Shown: positions 1 to 10,394, counted from the stretch's first letter. The stretch: DNA of 64,000 nt from Notolepis coatsorum (GCA_963971535.1 OZ020594.1:112813974-112877973), one strand, 5' to 3'. The notes: generated by a model not told the origin, from the letters alone. Made by a program: numbers and translations.

Positions 1-995
1 GTTTCCAGTTTCAGTTTGTTTTATAATAAACAATCAAACTGAGTATTTTTTTATTTAGGATATTTAAAATGTCTTCCAATGTTAAATAAAAGTTTATTGC
101 ACTTTGAAACGGTGTCCTTGCATTATTATGCTATTATCATTATATTAGTGAATTTTTAAAAGAAAATTGAGAACTTTTGGGAAATAAACTTCTCCAAAAT
201 AAACTTCTCTAACCGGTCGCAATAATATTGCTTATCGCGATATTTTCGGGGGCAATTAATCGCCCAGCAAAATGTGTTATCGTGGCAGGCCTAATGACTA
301 CATTAACCAGAATGCCTGGCAATGTTTACTTCCTCCTCCGAGACTGAGCCACTAAGCTCCTCGTCACAGACACAGCGCAAAGTCAAACCCACACACAACG
401 GACAAGATAGCAGTTCTCATTCATCAAAGCACACACACCAAAGTTCCACCACATGAATCTCACCGTGACAAACCGGGAAAGCCACAAAGACACTAGCTCA
501 GCTGTGCACCTTCAGCAAAGTGCGCTAGCCTAGCCACAAGCTAGCGGCAAACATTCAGACACAACGTTCATTCAATTATGCAGATATTATCCGCAGGCTG
601 CATTAGCAGCCAGCAGCCAACGTGATACATTACATTGTGTTTATATGTGACATAGCCAAGTTAACAACATTTCAATCCCTTAATCAAGTCCACTTACCAA
701 TGGGCGATGTGATCCTGTCAGTGCTATATTTAGAATGACAATCGCCAGCCACCATTTAAAAGGCAGCTGCGCCAACTGCGCATGCTCACAAGCGCAAACA
801 CCTGTTAACTTATTTAGACCCCTTTACATATCTGATCCTTATATTAAATAAACCAAAAGTCTTGACAGGCATATTTGAAATAGGCTGGTACACGGCTGTG
901 CTGCAAGACCTCTGGTGTTAATCTATTTGGTATTTGATTAAGTCTCGGAACAGTATTTATACTCGTCAGTGATTCGATTTGTGCTTGTTGATTTC
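1..995. other. Non-coding, no recognised gene
   Basis: No long reading frame or known domain is seen. The stretch is AT-rich at the far left, and around 340-620 it is moderately rich in AGC/TAGC words, as often seen upstream of fish genes. It lies downstream of the small leftward reading frame that ends at 996 and may include its 3' UTR, but no clear AATAAA signal on the minus strand was found close to the stop. Confidence 0.5.
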
Positions 996-1451
996 TCAAT
1001 CGTTCATCTCGCTCCTCTTGTCCACTTCTTCCATTGGGCTTGGGGGAGGCTGCTCCACAGGCCGGCGCTCCCCATCTGGACAAAAGACAGTTAGCAAACG
1101 TTAAGTTAGCTAAAAACACCAGCTAACTAGCGAGGAAGAAAAGTCAGACAGCAAATTAATGACAGCAAAGTTGATGTTGATAACACTGTAGCTAGCTAGC
1201 TAGGATAACACCAGCTAGCTAGCTGGCTAGCTAGTTGGCAGCTAACGTTAGCTAACTAATAGTTTGGTCTACGTTTCTAATACATGCCGTCAAATATGAT
1301 GTCTTTATGAATTGACCTTACCTTTGAGCAAACATAAGTGTCCTTGGAAATTGTCTTCACATTCAGTTGTGTATGTGGTCGACGACACAGCAGAATCCAT
1401 CGCTTGCATTTGTTGATTTTCTTTTGGGCTTCGGAAAATATACTCCTCCAT
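996..1451 (-). CDS. Putative two-exon small protein, unrecognised (minus strand)
   Basis: Two minus-strand segments join into one open frame. Exon 1 runs from an ATG at 1451-1449 to 1322 and ends AAAG before a consensus donor (GTAAGG, from 1321). Exon 2 starts at 1075 after a good acceptor (pyrimidine-rich, TTTTGTCCAG) and runs to a TGA at 998-996. The phases fit: the split codon becomes Asp. The product would be 69 residues, beginning MEEYIFRSPKENQQ and ending KRSEMND, with a Pro-rich stretch (VEQPPPSP) just after the junction. I do not recognise a family, and no signal peptide or membrane segment is evident. The frame is also open upstream of the ATG, so an acceptor (ACATCAG, ending near 1470) and an earlier exon are possible. 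The splice signals are seen directly; that the gene is real is inferred. A chance pair of exons cannot be excluded. Confidence 0.33.
1186..1256. repeat. TAGC-rich simple repeat
   Basis: Runs of GCTAGCTAGCTAG and CAGCTAGCTAGCTGG occur inside the intron of the putative minus-strand gene. Similar AACGTTAGCTAGC words recur around 3130-3400. This low-complexity composition is common in fish genomes. Confidence 0.8.
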
Positions 1452-1812
1452 CCAGTCTTTCAGGGTACCTGATGTCCGAATTACAGGTACCCCACACACA
1501 TCGTTTCACCATCAGATATTAGCTAGATAATAAACATAGAAACTGAACTCTTCACAGTGGTTTCGATCACAGACATCTGGTATTGGTTTGATGCGCCCTA
1601 CAAACAGCTTTTCAGGTGATGTCCGAGTTTTCTGCAAGCGAGGATTTTCGCTGTGATATGATTGGACAAATTCAATTTGGGGCGTGGTTTAGCGACAGGT
1701 CTATTACTCTGGGGAGAGTGAACATTGTACTTTGCAAGACTCTTATTGTTACTGTTTTTTATCTGGTATTTTTTAGGCCACAGCCCCACTGATAACCAGT
1801 ACAGTGGAGGAG
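1452..1812. promoter_or_regulatory. Possible bidirectional promoter between divergent first exons
   Basis: The interval separates the leftward ATG at 1451 from the rightward ATG at 1813. It contains ATTGG/CCAAT-type words (for example GATTGGAC near 1660) and a GGGGCGTGG GC-box-like word near 1680. No TATA box is well placed for either side. The divergent layout with a 360-bp gap resembles a shared promoter, but both flanking exons are themselves only predicted. Confidence 0.3.
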
Positions 1813-1921
1813 ATGGCGTCTTGCAGTCACCCCTCTCTGTTGGGACTAAAGGAACTATCTGTCTGCTTGGTGGACTGCATTAAAACACCAGGACTTAACG
1901 GAACTGTGAATGCAGGAGGAG
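1813..1921 (+). CDS. Putative first coding exon, unrecognised protein
   Basis: An ATG in good context (GAGATGG) opens a 36-codon frame beginning MASCSHPSLLGLKELSV. It ends in GGAG directly before a consensus donor GTAAGG (from 1922), leaving phase 1. It has the composition of real coding sequence, with no repeats, and ends exactly at the splice site. The exon is divergent from the leftward reading frame at 996-1451. No downstream exon could be identified; the following 4 kb is mostly transposon, so the next exon may lie beyond it or outside the window. I do not recognise the protein. Confidence 0.4.
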
Positions 1922-2495
1922 GTAAGGCTCTAAAGGGTAAATCCATCTTCAGTGTTCATACAGATGCTTGAAATAAATCATGCAAAGACGAGGCGATCGT
2001 TCAAACTATATCCCCAATTGTTTTTATGCATGTTTTTCCATGATTCTTATTACCATCATTTTCAAGGTGACATAATACTGTGATGAATCTGAAGAAAATC
2101 TCCATATTCCAATAAATCTAACTTTATTTTAAACCTTACATGAAATGCAAAAAAAATATGCGCACATGCGCACAAAACACTCTATCTCACAATCTAGAAA
2201 ACCAGCCTGGATTATTGTGCAACAAGGCGATTTTTTGCGTGGTATAGCGCACAAACGAAGGTATGTAGAAATAAACAGTTTTGGCCCTGTTGGAGTATAA
2301 ATAGTGCCTGTCAAATTAGACATACTATTGTCTCCATAGCTATATTATAGAATATACGATGGGTCCGCAAACAAGTGTTGAGTTTAAAGTGCTTTGCAAA
2401 AGATTCCATGTGTCGGGGGCACAGAAGCTAAAAGCAGATTTTCCCAATTCAGTGCAAACTCCTTAAGTGGCTTTATAGTAGAAGCAGCAGCATGT
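1922..2495. other. Probable intron sequence, nothing recognised
   Basis: AT-rich sequence downstream of the splice donor at 1922. Only short chance frames are present, with no domain or repeat family identified. Confidence 0.4.
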
Positions 2496-4223
2496 CTATA
2501 AACTAGGGCTGTCCCCGATTAAGGATTTGGATAGTCGACTATGATAGGCCAAAATTTGCTGTTAGTTTTTTTTTTTTTATCATTCCATTTGGGCAGTGGG
2601 GGGTACTTAATGTCTGAAGGAGTCGACTGAAGGCTTCTTGTCCTCTGCAAAAGCATGCAATTGGTCCACTGATGGATACATCTTGATATTTGTCTAGTCT
2701 AGTGTGTTCATTAGATGGGTGAAATCCTCTTTCAGTGCCTCTGTGCCTGTTTTCTTAGGCAGTTAGCCTCTGGTATGCATGCCATTAGCATGCATTAAAG
2801 CGTTCCGTCTCCAGACGGATTTCAGTATTTTTTTTTTTTTTAATGTCCGTCAATTTGATTTGGAGTCTGACGGAATTGGCTACCTGGTATAATATGATTT
2901 GTAGATGCGTAGGGCATTTTGACCATTCTAACCAATCAAACGTGAGCTTGACGCACACACACTGCTCACAGTTTCCTCCCCCTCACAGACCTGTCTTGTC
3001 ACAGACCCGTATCATTTGCACCGAAGATAGCAAGCGTGCAGGTCCTCTTTTAACACCACTGAAGCATTAAACAATGGCCCAGTAAACTATTCACTTTAGT
3101 TTACTACACGAGGCGTTTTCTAACGTTATCTAGCTGGCTAGCTGATGGCTCATAACATAATTGAAATTCGTTTTTGAAGCTGTGGCTAACGTTAGCTAGC
3201 TACCGATCTTCGGGTGGCTAACGTTACTGTAACTGTAGCTTGCTAATACGGGCTGTCCTGGCTGGCTAACTTCTACTTTGCAATGGAGTGGAGCTAACTA
3301 ACTGTACAAATCGATGTGATTGGCTGAGACTGTATTTTGTACGGTTGGCTGCCTGGCTGTTGTGGATTTGGGTAGCCAGCTAGCAGCTAACATCAACTTA
3401 ACGTCAACACTCTGTTTGCCGACAGCAATGTAACAAACAATATGGTCCGTGCGTAACCATTATCCCCAACACATAGTTATTAGCTAACGTCAGCATAATA
3501 ACGTTAATGGAAGGAGTAAGCTGGACACTAAAAAGAAAACACACAGTGTTCTCAGACGAAAAGGATGAGCGGCACCACCCAACAAAAGAAAGTGTTGAGA
3601 GGAATGGAAGTTTGAAGATAGCAGTATTTCAAGAGACTGGCTAGGCTACAGTATGATGCGGTGGTGAGTTGTTAACTTGTTCCGTGTTCCGCAACTTTGT
3701 CAAAAAGAAAAACAGAAACAACACATTTGTCATTGTCGTGTTACTTCACAGTACAAATATCAACATCACACAGGTGTATCTGTAGACGGTCTCCTCCCCA
3801 CTGTATATTCTCTCCCCGTATGTATCTTTTTTCTCCCACCCACCCTAATGTACAGTCTCCTCCCCATCATAATGTATATAATCTCTGTTATGCATTAAAG
3901 CATTCCGTCTCCAGACGGATTTCCGTCAATTTGATTGGGGAGATCCGTCCATTTGATTCGCAGTCTGACGGAAGTATTTGCATGATTTGTAGATGCATAC
4001 AGATTGAAACAAAATTGAGCCAATCAGAGGCGCCAAATATGGAAAAGGGCTTTTTTTTCCTATCGCGCCAAGCAGTCATCATCACTCAGCGACTCGAGAG
4101 ACAGGTCGCCTTTTTTGCAGCCTCACGCGTCAACTGCTTGTTTACCAACGTCACAGCCACCACGCTGCTTGCACTCGCTGCTATATACCGATTAGCTAAC
4201 GTTAGCTTAATAGCGTCTGTTAA

Positions 4224-4370
4224 ATGGAAGGAGTAAGCCGGCCACTAAAAAGAGAACCCACCGCGGGGTTCTCAGATGAAAAGGATCAGCGGGACCACCT
4301 AACAAAAAGTTTCGAGAGGAGAGGACGTTTGAAGAGACTGGCTAGGCAGCGCTACTGGGGGCTGTAGTGG
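4224..4370 (+). other. Short conserved frame inside the transposon module
   Basis: A 48-codon frame (ATG 4224 to TAG) starts MEGVSRPLKRE and is rich in Lys, Arg and Glu. A diverged copy starts at 3507 in the first module, but it differs in the middle and stops after a similar length. Conservation across both modules may only reflect duplication. It is not recognised and could be an untranslated leader or part of a lost gene. Confidence 0.2.
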
Positions 4371-4399
4371 TGAGTTAACTTGTTCCGTGTGCCGCAACG

Positions 4400-4462
4400 A
4401 TGTCAAAAAGAAAAACAGAAACAACACGTTTGTCATTGTCGTGTTACTTCACAGTACAATAT
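4400..4462 (+). pseudogene. Possible remnant first exon of a transposase-like gene
   Basis: ATG at 4400 opens a 21-codon frame beginning MSKRKTETTRLSLSCYF that stops exactly at a consensus donor, GTGAGT (from 4463), in phase 0. Basic MSKRK-type starts are common in hAT/ZBED-like transposases, but this is weak support. In the duplicate module (ATG 3697) the donor has been lost. No downstream exon was found. Confidence 0.25.
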
Positions 4463-4571
4463 GTGAGTCCCCTGCTGTGGTTGTGAGTATACGTTTATTA
4501 GCTTAACTCCGTAGCAACATCACACAGGTGTATCTGTAGACAGTCTCCTCCCCACCGTATATATTCTCTGT

Positions 4572-6067
4572 CAGGATCTATGGGTAACATTACTGTATAT
4601 TTGCATATCGTATATGTCACAAATGTAACAGTACTATATACCTGTAGTATGTCCCTATGCCATAAATGTCATGATGTCAATGTCATGCATGTCATAAATG
4701 TCACTATGAATTGAAAATGGGGGACCCTGATGATGTAAACAAGACAAACGTCTTTCTCTGGTCTGCATCCCCTTAACAATTGTGTGTATTGAGCCATACT
4801 GTATTGTACCCATTCTGCAATCGGTTAAATATTGATTGATTGTTATAACGGATTGCAGAATGGGTACAATACAGTACAGCTCAATACACACAATTGTCAA
4901 GGGGTTGCAGACCAGAGAAAGACTTTCCTCTTTACATCAGGGTCCCCCATTTTCAATTCATCATAACATATATGACATACATGACATACAGATAGATAAT
5001 ACTGCTACATCTATACATTTATGACGTACCAGATTTACACAGTATTGTTTGTGATACAATAAGAGTCTAAAAAAGAGAGCATATACATTTGACGAAGAAA
5101 CTGTACATTGGAGGAGGTTGGGTGGAGGGGGGGGGGGGGCTGTACATTGGAGGTGGTTGGGGAGGGAATGGTTGGGTAGGCGGGGTGGGGGGGTAACTGT
5201 ACATTGGATTATCGACGAAACCGAAACAAGTAGGCTCCCTTAAAACGCCAACGCTATTAAAAAGAAATACAGTGGAGGTTAAAATAAGAATATGACTTGG
5301 CCTGAAAAAAATTTCAGTCAGGAGATTTTTTTTTGCTTTAATCCCTGGGATCTATGGGTAACAGTACTCTATATTTGCATATCGTATATGTCACAAATGT
5401 AACATTACTATATACCTGCAATCCTATATTAACCTATATATCCTATATAACCTATATATCTGCAATCATTACTATATACCTGCAATCCTAAACCTATATA
5501 TCCTATATAACCTATATATCTGCAATCTGTTAAATATTGATTGATTGTTATAACAGATTGCAGAATGGGTACAATACAGTACAGCTCAATACAATTGTTA
5601 AGGGGGTGCAGACCAGAGAAAGACTTTCCTCTTGTTTACATCAGGGTCCCCCATTTTCAATTCATCATAACATATATGACATACATGACATACAGATAGA
5701 TAATACTGCTACATCTATACATTTATGATTATGACATACCAGATTTACAAATACAGTATTGTTTGTGAAATACAATAGAGTCTAAAAAAGAGAGTATATA
5801 CATTTGATGAAGAAACTGTACATTGGAGGAGGTTGGGTAGGTTGGGTGGAGGGGGGGGGGATTGTACATTGGAGGTGGTTGGGGGAGGGTTGGGTAGGCG
5901 GGGTGGGGTGGGGGGGTAACTGTACATTGGATTATCGACTAAACCGAAACAAGTAGGCTCCCTTAAAACGCCAACGCCATTAAAAAGAAATACAGTGGAG
6001 GTTAAAATAAGAATATGACTTGGCCTGAAAAAAAGTTCAGTCAGGAGATTTTTTGCTTTAATCCCTG
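4572..6067. repeat. Direct duplication of the 3' module (about 0.7-0.77 kb period)
   Basis: About 4572-5347 and 5348-6067 repeat the same series: GATCTATGGGTAAC, a LINE 3' fragment, the antisense LINE end (GATTGCAGAATGGGTACAAT), a G-run tract with TGTACATTGGAGG words, GTAGGCTCCCTTAAAACGCC, and the right terminus AGGAGATTTTTT..GCTTTAATCCCTG. The second copy has lost most of the sense LINE fragment and gained a CCTATATA tract. Confidence 0.85.
4576..4980. mobile_element. Inverted pair of LINE 3' ends (palindrome)
   Basis: A sense LINE 3' fragment (4576-4835) carries GAATTGAAAATGGGGGACCC, then GTCTGCATCCCCTTAACAAT, then CCCATTCTGCAATCGGTTAAAT. It is followed after about 12 bp (ATTGATTGATTG) by the reverse complement of the last 130 or so bases (about 4850-4975). 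The same LINE family recurs antisense at 17871-18620 and sense at 22757-24229. Head-to-head tails give a large foldback. A further antisense copy is at about 5548-5690. Confidence 0.8.
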
Positions 6068-6381
6068 CATTAGCGTTAGCCACGTTTCTAGGCCTCTTTT
6101 CTTTTGGAAAGAATGATACAAAAATATATATATAAATAAAATTATAATTTTTTTTTACTAAGAGGTTGGCAGTCGACTACGGCTCCTTTCGACCGATTAT
6201 TCGACTAATAGGGGTCAGCCCTACTATAAACTATGTGTCCATAATCCAAAACAGAAATAGCTTCAACAACCCTCCTTCTGCTAAGCATAGGAAAATAGGA
6301 TTTGTTTCCGTACAAAAAGCCAACCTTCTGTCGCAGATTACTTGCAATATCATTCATATAAATAGTAGGCATTAGGGATTC

Positions 6382-7072
6382 GCCTTCAGATGGTGCAGAA
6401 CGCCGCTGCCCGTCTTTTAACTGGCACTCGTAAATACGACCACATCTCACCGATTTTATTTTCACTCCACTGGCTCCCAGTGCACTTTAGGATTCATTTT
6501 AAAATTCTTTTATTTGCTTTTAAAGCCCTTCATGACCTTGCTCCACCCTACCTCTCTGAGCTGTTGCAGGTCTATACACCTTCTCGCTCTCTCAGGTCAG
6601 CTGACCAGCTGCTCCTAGTAGTGCCTACAACTAGGCGTAAGCTCAGGGGGGACCGTGCTTTCTCCGTTGCCGCCCCCAAAATGTGGAATGAGCTGCCACT
6701 GCTGATTAGGCAGGCCTCATCACTGCCCCGTTTTAAAGGCCTCCTTAAGACCCACCTCTTCTCTCTGGCTTTCGACACCATGTAGCTTGTTGATTTTATG
6801 ATCTTATTGTCTTACTGTGTTGTTGTTGTATCGTTTTGTTACTGTTTCCCTTGCTTTTAAATATTTTTTTTTAAGTACTCTGATCTATTTAAACTTGTAT
6901 TGCTGCCTATATTTACCTAATGTTTTTTATCTCTGTTTTGGTACTCTTGTTTTTTTTTCTATTTTTAGTGCTGCTAATAGTTTTTTAATATGCTCCCCCT
7001 GTACAGCACTTTGTGCCCCTGTGGCTGTTAAAGCGCTTTATAAATAAAGTTGGATTGGATTGGATTGGATTC
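6382..7072 (+). mobile_element. 5'-truncated L2-like LINE, 3' end
   Basis: An open frame (6390-6785) encodes the C-terminal part of a LINE ORF2: VQNAAARLLTG, then HWLPVHFRIHFKIL, then FSVAAPKMWNELP. This is the tail region downstream of the reverse transcriptase in L2/CR1-clade elements of fish. It is followed by a 3' UTR with AATAAAG near 7043 and a (TTGGA)n tail at 7050-7071. The absence of the endonuclease and reverse transcriptase cores shows 5' truncation. The frame is undamaged, so the copy is fairly young. The segment after the tail (CCCCGATCACGTTTTTGGCC) looks like part of another DNA transposon that this LINE entered. Confidence 0.85.
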
Positions 7073-7349
7073 CCCGATCACGTTTTTGGCCACCAGTCAC
7101 TGATAGTCTATGAGCCATATCGGCAGATACACTGCAGATACCGATAGTTTTTGGTTTTGTTATAGCAGCTGGCAGTATTATACTGTAGGTCTAACACAGG
7201 CTTTCTCAAAGTCTGGACTCCGGACTAAATGATCTAATCTAATCTTAGAAATTAAGTAAAGTGTACTTACTGGGTGTTAAGCACAACAGCATCTAAGTTA
7301 ATTTACTTCTGACCATTATAGTCGAAGTATTTTCCTATGAAATGAAACT
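7073..7349. other. Probable DNA-transposon remnant and unannotated sequence
   Basis: GATCACGTTTTTGGCC and CATATCGGCAGATA words resemble hAT-like interspersed repeats of fish. The sequence TTAGGGATTC just left of the LINE could be the other side of the same element. No terminus was confirmed. Confidence 0.3.
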
Positions 7350-7827
7350 CATAAGGAGCGGCTGGGTAGCGCAGCGGACTAAGCGTCTGCCTACCGCTGC
7401 AGAGACACTGGTATCGAATCCAGCTGTCAGCGGTACCTCCTGCTTGGTCGGTCGGCCATACTAACACGATTGGCAGTGTCAGAGGGTGGGAAGCTGGTGC
7501 GGTGGGTATCCTGGTCGTTGTAAACAGCGACTCCTACAGGTCGGTCGGGATCTGCAGGAAGTAGTGTGATCCTCCCACGTTACGCTCCCCCAATGAGAGT
7601 CCTCGCTGTCAGGTGAAAAGAAGCGGCTGGCTGACTCTGCATGTATCGGAGGAGACATGTGATAGTCTTCAACCCTCCCTAGACCGGCAAGTGGGTGGCA
7701 AATGCGTGCAACGACCAGGAAGGGGGGGGGGGGATTGGCATAACGACTAAATTGGGATGGGAGAAAAATACAGAAAAAAGTGGGGAGAAAAAGTAGATAA
7801 AAAAAAAAAAAAAAAGATCACATAAGG
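7350..7827 (+). mobile_element. tRNA-derived SINE with target-site duplication
   Basis: The body runs 7357-7820, between CATAAGG duplications (7350-7356 and 7821-7827). Its head has polymerase III promoter boxes: A-box-like GGGTAGCGCAGCGG at about 7364-7377 and B-box-like GGTATCGAATCC near 7410. The rest is a roughly 350-bp tRNA-unrelated body, a G-run, and a poly(A) tail at 7799-7815. It is complete at both ends. The B box is imperfect, so current transcription is uncertain. Confidence 0.88.
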
Positions 7828-9171
7828 CTATTGGCGTTCAGTTACAGCTATATTGGCCAACGTTAGCCAGCCAGCTACTGCACTACGAACTGCCAGCAAG
7901 CACTTTGGTTGCCTTAGGTTAAATTGGGTTAAATTCATGATATACCATAGGTTGCCGGCTCTATTTGTCTATGGAGAAAGTCCCCTTCTTTGCAGGGCTA
8001 TAACTTTTTTAATTATATTGCTACATTGCCATTATTAGGGCCCATTCAAAGTCCTATATGTATTGTTCATTGTGTAGCAACGTTAAACTTTTTCATTCAC
8101 ATATTCATAGTAAAGTATGGTCTAATGTATAAGTATGTTTTCATCTCTTTCTGCAGCTTTCTCCAGAACGTGATATATTGAAGTTGAATTAAAGATTTAT
8201 GACTGTTTAGACTGCATTACTCTCTGTCACAGTGATCTCCTGGTTGTTCCCCACTTAGGTTATCTAACTATCGTGCCACCGCAACCAGAAACACTGGCCT
8301 GGCCTGCTTCTAAGTTCAGTGGCCTGACCAAACCCCCCCAAATCTTTCTGGTGTTTATGTGTGAATAAAGGAATATTAGAATATCCCTTGCACTCCTTCT
8401 GGATCACTCTGACACAGTTTGCTCAGAGGATATAAATGTCTGTGACATGGTATGATATACTATCTTTAAATAAACAGGTATTTATCCAGCTGTAATTATT
8501 CTGCATATTAATAGCATGGACCTGACAATGGCCCGTTCTCCAACTGCCTAGGTGTTCTGTAAGCCTTGTAGCCCTAAAGGTGTAATCTTTTTTATATAGG
8601 ATGTGCTTATATGGCAGTCTGCCACCACAGTACTAAATCCAGATTTATCAATGGATCCGATCCATTGATGTATGACTTGGCCATAATAAGGTAATATTTA
8701 GGCCTTATATTCTATATTCATTTAATTTCAAATTGCATGTGTCTGGATGGCAAAATCCAGTACTATATCTACAAAAAAACCTGTAAATCATCTGCCCTTT
8801 ATTAATTTGCTTAGATATTTTGTACACTTGATCTCATGAAGGTGCTAAATCAGTTCAGGTAAATCTCATGTCTGGTCAATGTTAGCATGGTGTTATTCAC
8901 CATCAAAGATGGAAAAAACGTATAAATAATAATAATTGATATTCTCCTTTGGTTCACTACAATTTACTCAAGCATAGTAACATACACAATATATCTGACA
9001 CTGAGAATACATTCCCAGAGGTCCATACATTCACAGGTCCTGTTGTTACTATACACATACATTCATCATTTTATTTTTTATCTTTTGTTTTTTCTAAATC
9101 TTTTCTTTTTTTCTACCCTTTCCTTGTACAGTGTCCTTGAGTCTGAGAAAGGCGCTTCTCTCTTAAAATCC

Positions 9172-9172
<1 letters not shown>
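7828..9172. other. Intergenic or intronic sequence, nothing recognised
   Basis: AT-rich sequence with only short chance frames. No domain, RNA gene or terminal repeat was identified. Confidence 0.45.

Positions 9173-9226
<54 letters not shown>
9173..9226. repeat. (TTA)n microsatellite
   Basis: About 18 uninterrupted TTA/ATT repeats. They translate as poly-Leu in one frame, which is not a gene. Confidence 0.97.
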
Positions 9227-9227
<1 letters not shown>

Positions 9228-9700
9228 CATGTCCCTAGATACCATGAACATGCAAATGGACCTTGTAGAAGTGGAGCAATCCTCCATTTACTTGGCTGTT
9301 TACTTTTAAGTGAATTTTCTGAAAATATGGCTAGGGTTTAGGAGATTAATCTAAAGATTTTGACTTTATTCTGACTTTATAAATGTTGACTTTAATCTCT
9401 AAACATTATATAAAGGCTTGAATTAACTAGTGAATAAAAAACAATAGACCTACAAGCCAGTGAGGTGGCTGAGAACCGGCTAGAGCGTAATTGACGCGTC
9501 TGTGGCTCCTCGTCAGATCAAAGACAGAATGTCCACAAGGTCCGTTACGATAATACTCAACAGAGTATTTATTTACACCATACAATTAACAAATGCACAA
9601 TTGCTTGTAACAAAGTAAACGGTACTACCTTGCACAACAAACGATAAACAAAACAACGTCGCAAACGACGGTCAAAACTGTAAACTCTTACCGGTTACAA
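9227..9700. other. No gene; possible retroelement-like leader
   Basis: The stretch around 9530-9600 (CAACAGAGTATTTATTTACACC) is AC-rich and reminiscent of sequence inside retroelements, but no domain or long terminal repeat could be delimited. Confidence 0.25.
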
Positions 9701-9993
9701 ACACACCTGCATGTCATCAGTCCCATTACACTTTAAGTAGCCAGGTAGCCTGATTACTAACACACCTGCATGTCATCAGTCCCATCACACTTTAAGTAGC
9801 CAGGTAGCCTGATTACAAACACACCTGCATGTCATCAGTTACATTACACTGTAAGTAGCCAGGTAGCCTGATTACTAACACACCTGCATGTCATCAGTCC
9901 CATTACACTTTAAGTAGCCAGGTAGCCTGATTACTAACACACCTGCATGTCATCAGTCCCATCACACTTTAAGTAGCCAGGTAGCCTGATTAC
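9701..9993. repeat. 59-bp tandem repeat, five copies
   Basis: ACACACCTGC recurs at 9701, 9760, 9819, 9878 and 9937, an exact 59-bp period. Each unit holds ATGTCATCAGT, CACTTTAAGTAGCC and AGGTAGCCTGATTAC. Copies differ at a few positions (CATTACA/CATCACA; TTTAAG/TGTAAG). The array stops directly at the foldback element. Confidence 0.96.
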
Positions 9994-10394
9994 TTTTACC
10001 AACGGATTTCCAGTTCCGCGTTCTGCGATCTGATTGGCCACTGACCTTTCTGGTCGTGTGACGCCTGTTTCTATCACCGGTTAACCTTAGGCACTCTTTC
10101 GAAGTTGGTTAAGGAGTTTGTCTTAGAGCAGGGCGATAGAACACCAGCCCTGATTCCAAACTCTAACCTTAACCAACTTCGAAAGAGTCGCCTAAGCTTA
10201 ACCAGTGATAAACTAGGCGTTAGGTAGTTTGCAGGCTGTTCGAGGCGGAAATGGGCGCAGAAACAGGCGTCACGCAATTGGGCGCACATGTCACATGACC
10301 AGAAACGTCAGTGGCCAATCAGATCGCACCAGAAACGTCAGTGGCCAATCAGATCGCAGAACGCGAACGCGGAACTGGAAATCCGTTGGTAAAA
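9994..10394. mobile_element. 401-bp foldback (long inverted repeat) element
   Basis: The left end TTTTACCAACGGATTTCC is mirrored by GGAAATCCGTTGGTAAAA at the right end. Complementarity continues through GATCTGATTGGCCACTGAC (left) and GTGGCCAATCAGATC (right), and through CTTTCGAAGTTGGTTAAGG (left) and CCTTAACCAACTTCGAAAG (right). The two arms nearly fill the element. In the right arm a 30-bp block, ACCAGAAACGTCAGTGGCC and following, occurs twice (10299 and 10329). No protein is encoded and no target-site duplication was found. Confidence 0.85.

Larger units (their letters stand above)
2789..4571. repeat. Direct duplication of the 5' module inside the nested element
   Basis: The segments 2789-3888 and 3889-about 4571 share, in the same order, the left end (TGCATTAAAGC..TTCCGTCTCC), a TTAGCTAACG tract, an ATGGAAGGAGTAAGC frame (3507 and 4224), a GAGACTGGCTAGGC word, the ATGTCAAAAAGAAAAAC frame (3697 and 4400) and a CACACAGGTGTATCTGTAGAC tract. 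The copies have diverged by substitutions and indels; the second keeps about 55 bp, including a splice donor, that the first lacks. Confidence 0.8.
2783..6073. mobile_element. 3.28-kb non-autonomous DNA transposon nested in the hAT MITE
   Basis: The element (2789-6067) interrupts the outer MITE. CATTAG, present once at the equivalent point of the solo MITE, is found on both sides here (2783-2788 and 6068-6073), giving a 6-bp target duplication. The ends are imperfect inverted repeats: CATGCATTAAAGC on the left against GCTTTAATCCCTG on the right. A second left end starts at about 3889 and a second right end finishes at 5347, so the insert consists of tandemly duplicated or doubly inserted copies. 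No long transposase frame is present. A 6-bp duplication with this kind of terminus would fit a hAT-related group, but that assignment is inferred. Confidence 0.7.
2496..6231. mobile_element. hAT-type element with perfect 8-bp target duplication (outer element of a nest)
   Basis: The element runs from TAGGGCTGTCCCC at 2504 to GGGGTCAGCCCTA ending at 6223, an imperfect terminal inverted repeat. It is flanked on both sides by CTATAAAC (2496-2503 and 6224-6231), an exact 8-bp target-site duplication as expected of hAT transposition. Sub-terminal GTCGACTA words repeat near both ends. The outer element's own DNA is only 2504-2788 and 6068-6223. It matches, in reverse orientation, the uninterrupted 415-bp copy at 12873-13287, so this family is a non-autonomous MITE. 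The 3.28 kb between is a later insertion. No transposase is encoded. Confidence 0.88.

Noticed and set aside
9043..9309. Frame with a poly-Leu stretch that looks like a membrane segment
   Set aside because: The Leu run is the (TTA)n microsatellite, and the rest has no coding character.
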